A DNA stretch of 12,836 nt from DASPKW01 sp038244055. GTDB lineage: Bacteria; Planctomycetota; Phycisphaerae; Tepidisphaerales; Tepidisphaeraceae. This document shows, in pieces, positions 12,130-12,836 of this stretch. The stretch spans positions 1 through 12,836 of the forward strand of contig JBBRTW010000184.1 of NCBI GenBank assembly GCA_038244055.1, in the 5' to 3' direction. The notes under the pieces are model-generated. The model did not search any database, was not told where the DNA came from, and saw only the letters and a list, made by a program, of their open reading frames with translations. How positions within the stretch are numbered: the stretch's first letter is position 1; each line of letters opens with the position of its first letter. The translations under genes were made by a program, and so were the position numbers.

Positions 12130-12836
12130 GTGTGCGCGACTGGGCGCGCTCGGAGGGGGACGCCATCCGGGACGGCGCTCTGGTCGCTGCGCTCTCGGCG
12201 CTCTGTCCCGGCTTGTTCGGATGCGCATTATTGCGCACGGTCTCGTGGTGGGTGGATGGGCGCGGTGGCCTGGGCGGGGATCGTTCATTGCGCGATGGTG
12301 GTTGCGTGGCCGGCGATGGCGCTGGATCCGGGTCGATCGATGACCCAGGCACTGCATCGGATCTGGCAGGTTCCGCAAGGGTTGCCGCAGGCCACGATCT
12401 ATTGCGTGCGGCAGACCTCGGAGGGTTACGTCTGGCTGGGGACGCAGACGGGGCTGGTGCGCTTTGATGGAGTGCGCTTCGTGGCGGTGCGCGAGGTGGG
12501 GGGCGTATCGCTGGAAGGGATGTGGGTGCGGGATATCCGGGAAGATGCGGAACATGGGCTGTGGATCGCGACCGATGGATCGGGTGTGGTGCGGATCAAG
12601 GCGGGGAAGGCGACGCGATTTGGAAAAGCGGAGGGTCTGCCTTCGGAGAGCGTGAATCGGCTGCTGGTGGATGCGGGCGGGGCGGTGTGGGCCTGCACGA
12701 GCGAGGGATTGGCGCAGTTCGGGCAGGTGAAGTTCGTGGCGCGGGGGGCGGCCGAGGGTTTGGGGCTGAAATCGGTCGGGGCGGCGTGCGAGGTCGAGGG
12801 GGGCAAGGTGTGGGTGGGGGGCGATGGGGGGATGGT
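12130..12836 (+). CDS. Two-component regulator propeller (ligand-sensor) protein, 5' part
   Basis: The gene runs off the right edge, so only the first 235 codons are visible. It begins a periplasmic sensor propeller: LHRIWQVPQGLPQATIYCVRQTSEGYVWLGTQTGL-type sequence at about 75-109, then blades GLWIATDGSG, AVWACTSEGL and KVWVGGDGG. Such propellers usually precede a transmembrane helix and a histidine kinase, GGDEF or regulator domain. Residues 43-64 (from the ATG at 12256) form a hydrophobic signal segment ending WPAMA. The start is uncertain. GTG 12130 has GGAG 9 bases upstream but gives 42 odd Arg-rich residues. GTG 12106 follows a TATGAT -10 element by 6 bases. ATG 12256 gives the cleanest signal peptide but no ribosome-binding site. 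Confidence 0.8.
   Translation, partial: MCATGRARRGTPSGTALWSLRSRRSVPACSDAHYCARSRGGWMGAVAWAGIVHCAMVVAWPAMALDPGRSMTQALHRIWQVPQGLPQATIYCVRQTSEGYVWLGTQTGLVRFDGVRFVAVREVGGVSLEGMWVRDIREDAEHGLWIATDGSGVVRIKAGKATRFGKAEGLPSESVNRLLVDAGGAVWACTSEGLAQFGQVKFVARGAAEGLGLKSVGAACEVEGGKVWVGGDGGM
12167..12211. repeat. Hairpin with internal direct repeat at the sensor gene start
   Basis: CCGGGAC (12167-12173) pairs with GTCCCGG (12205-12211); inside, CGGCGCTCTG occurs twice (12173 and 12196). It lies in the doubtful N-terminal part of the sensor gene and may be an inserted dispersed repeat. Confidence 0.5.

Noticed and set aside
10982..12352. 456-residue open frame on the minus strand
   Set aside because: Overlaps the 623-residue gene in another frame; composition is Pro/Arg/His/Ser only, with no domain, which is typical of a GC-rich shadow frame.

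Overview
The window is GC-rich DNA of a free-living bacterium, most likely Planctomycetota (Phycisphaerae-like) or another PVC-group member. This is an inference from gene content: secreted DUF1080, GH43-like, SMP-30 and isochorismatase-like proteins with signal peptides, an S1/P1 nuclease, a sensor with a two-component regulator propeller, and very repeat-rich intergenic DNA. No rRNA, tRNA, CRISPR array or insertion sequence with a transposase was seen.

Layout. Bases 1-398 hold the 3' end of prmC (+). A minus-strand pair follows: a secreted S1/P1-type nuclease (1221-2171) and a DJ-1/PfpI-family protein (493-1071), separated by inverted heptanucleotide arrays. Reading divergently from the nuclease is a plus-strand cluster of a MarR regulator (2390-2902), a pirin (2992-3696) and a secreted YceI-family protein (3972-4538). 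The MarR promoter carries a palindrome that looks like its own operator. Next come an unknown polytopic membrane protein with an internal duplication (4734-5675), a secreted isochorismatase-like hydrolase (5797-6687), a secreted DUF1080 protein (6948-7655) and a secreted GH43-like protein (7877-8980). Converging on these is a minus-strand pair: an unknown 623-residue Pro-rich membrane protein (10114-11985) and an SMP-30/gluconolactonase-like protein (9152-10093). The window ends inside a plus-strand ligand-sensor propeller gene (12130 onward).

How the genes may work together. MarR, pirin and YceI look like a small stress or redox-responsive cluster. DUF1080, GH43-like and SMP-30 proteins are all exported and fit extracytoplasmic carbohydrate processing. 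The propeller sensor at the right edge belongs to a family that often controls such genes, but the window does not show a regulatory link.

The most unusual content is between the genes. There is a 28-bp perfect palindrome (7682-7709) whose 16-bp core matches a ParB-binding parS site. There are several different 7-nt tandem repeat families placed at gene ends, one of which supplies the MarR stop codon. A palindromic repeat occurs three times, twice as an inverted doublet that also provides the ribosome-binding site of the next gene. Long imperfect hairpins also occur. Two genes have a promoter -10 element so close to the start codon that their mRNAs should be leaderless. I see good candidates for follow-up but no clear defence or mobile system.
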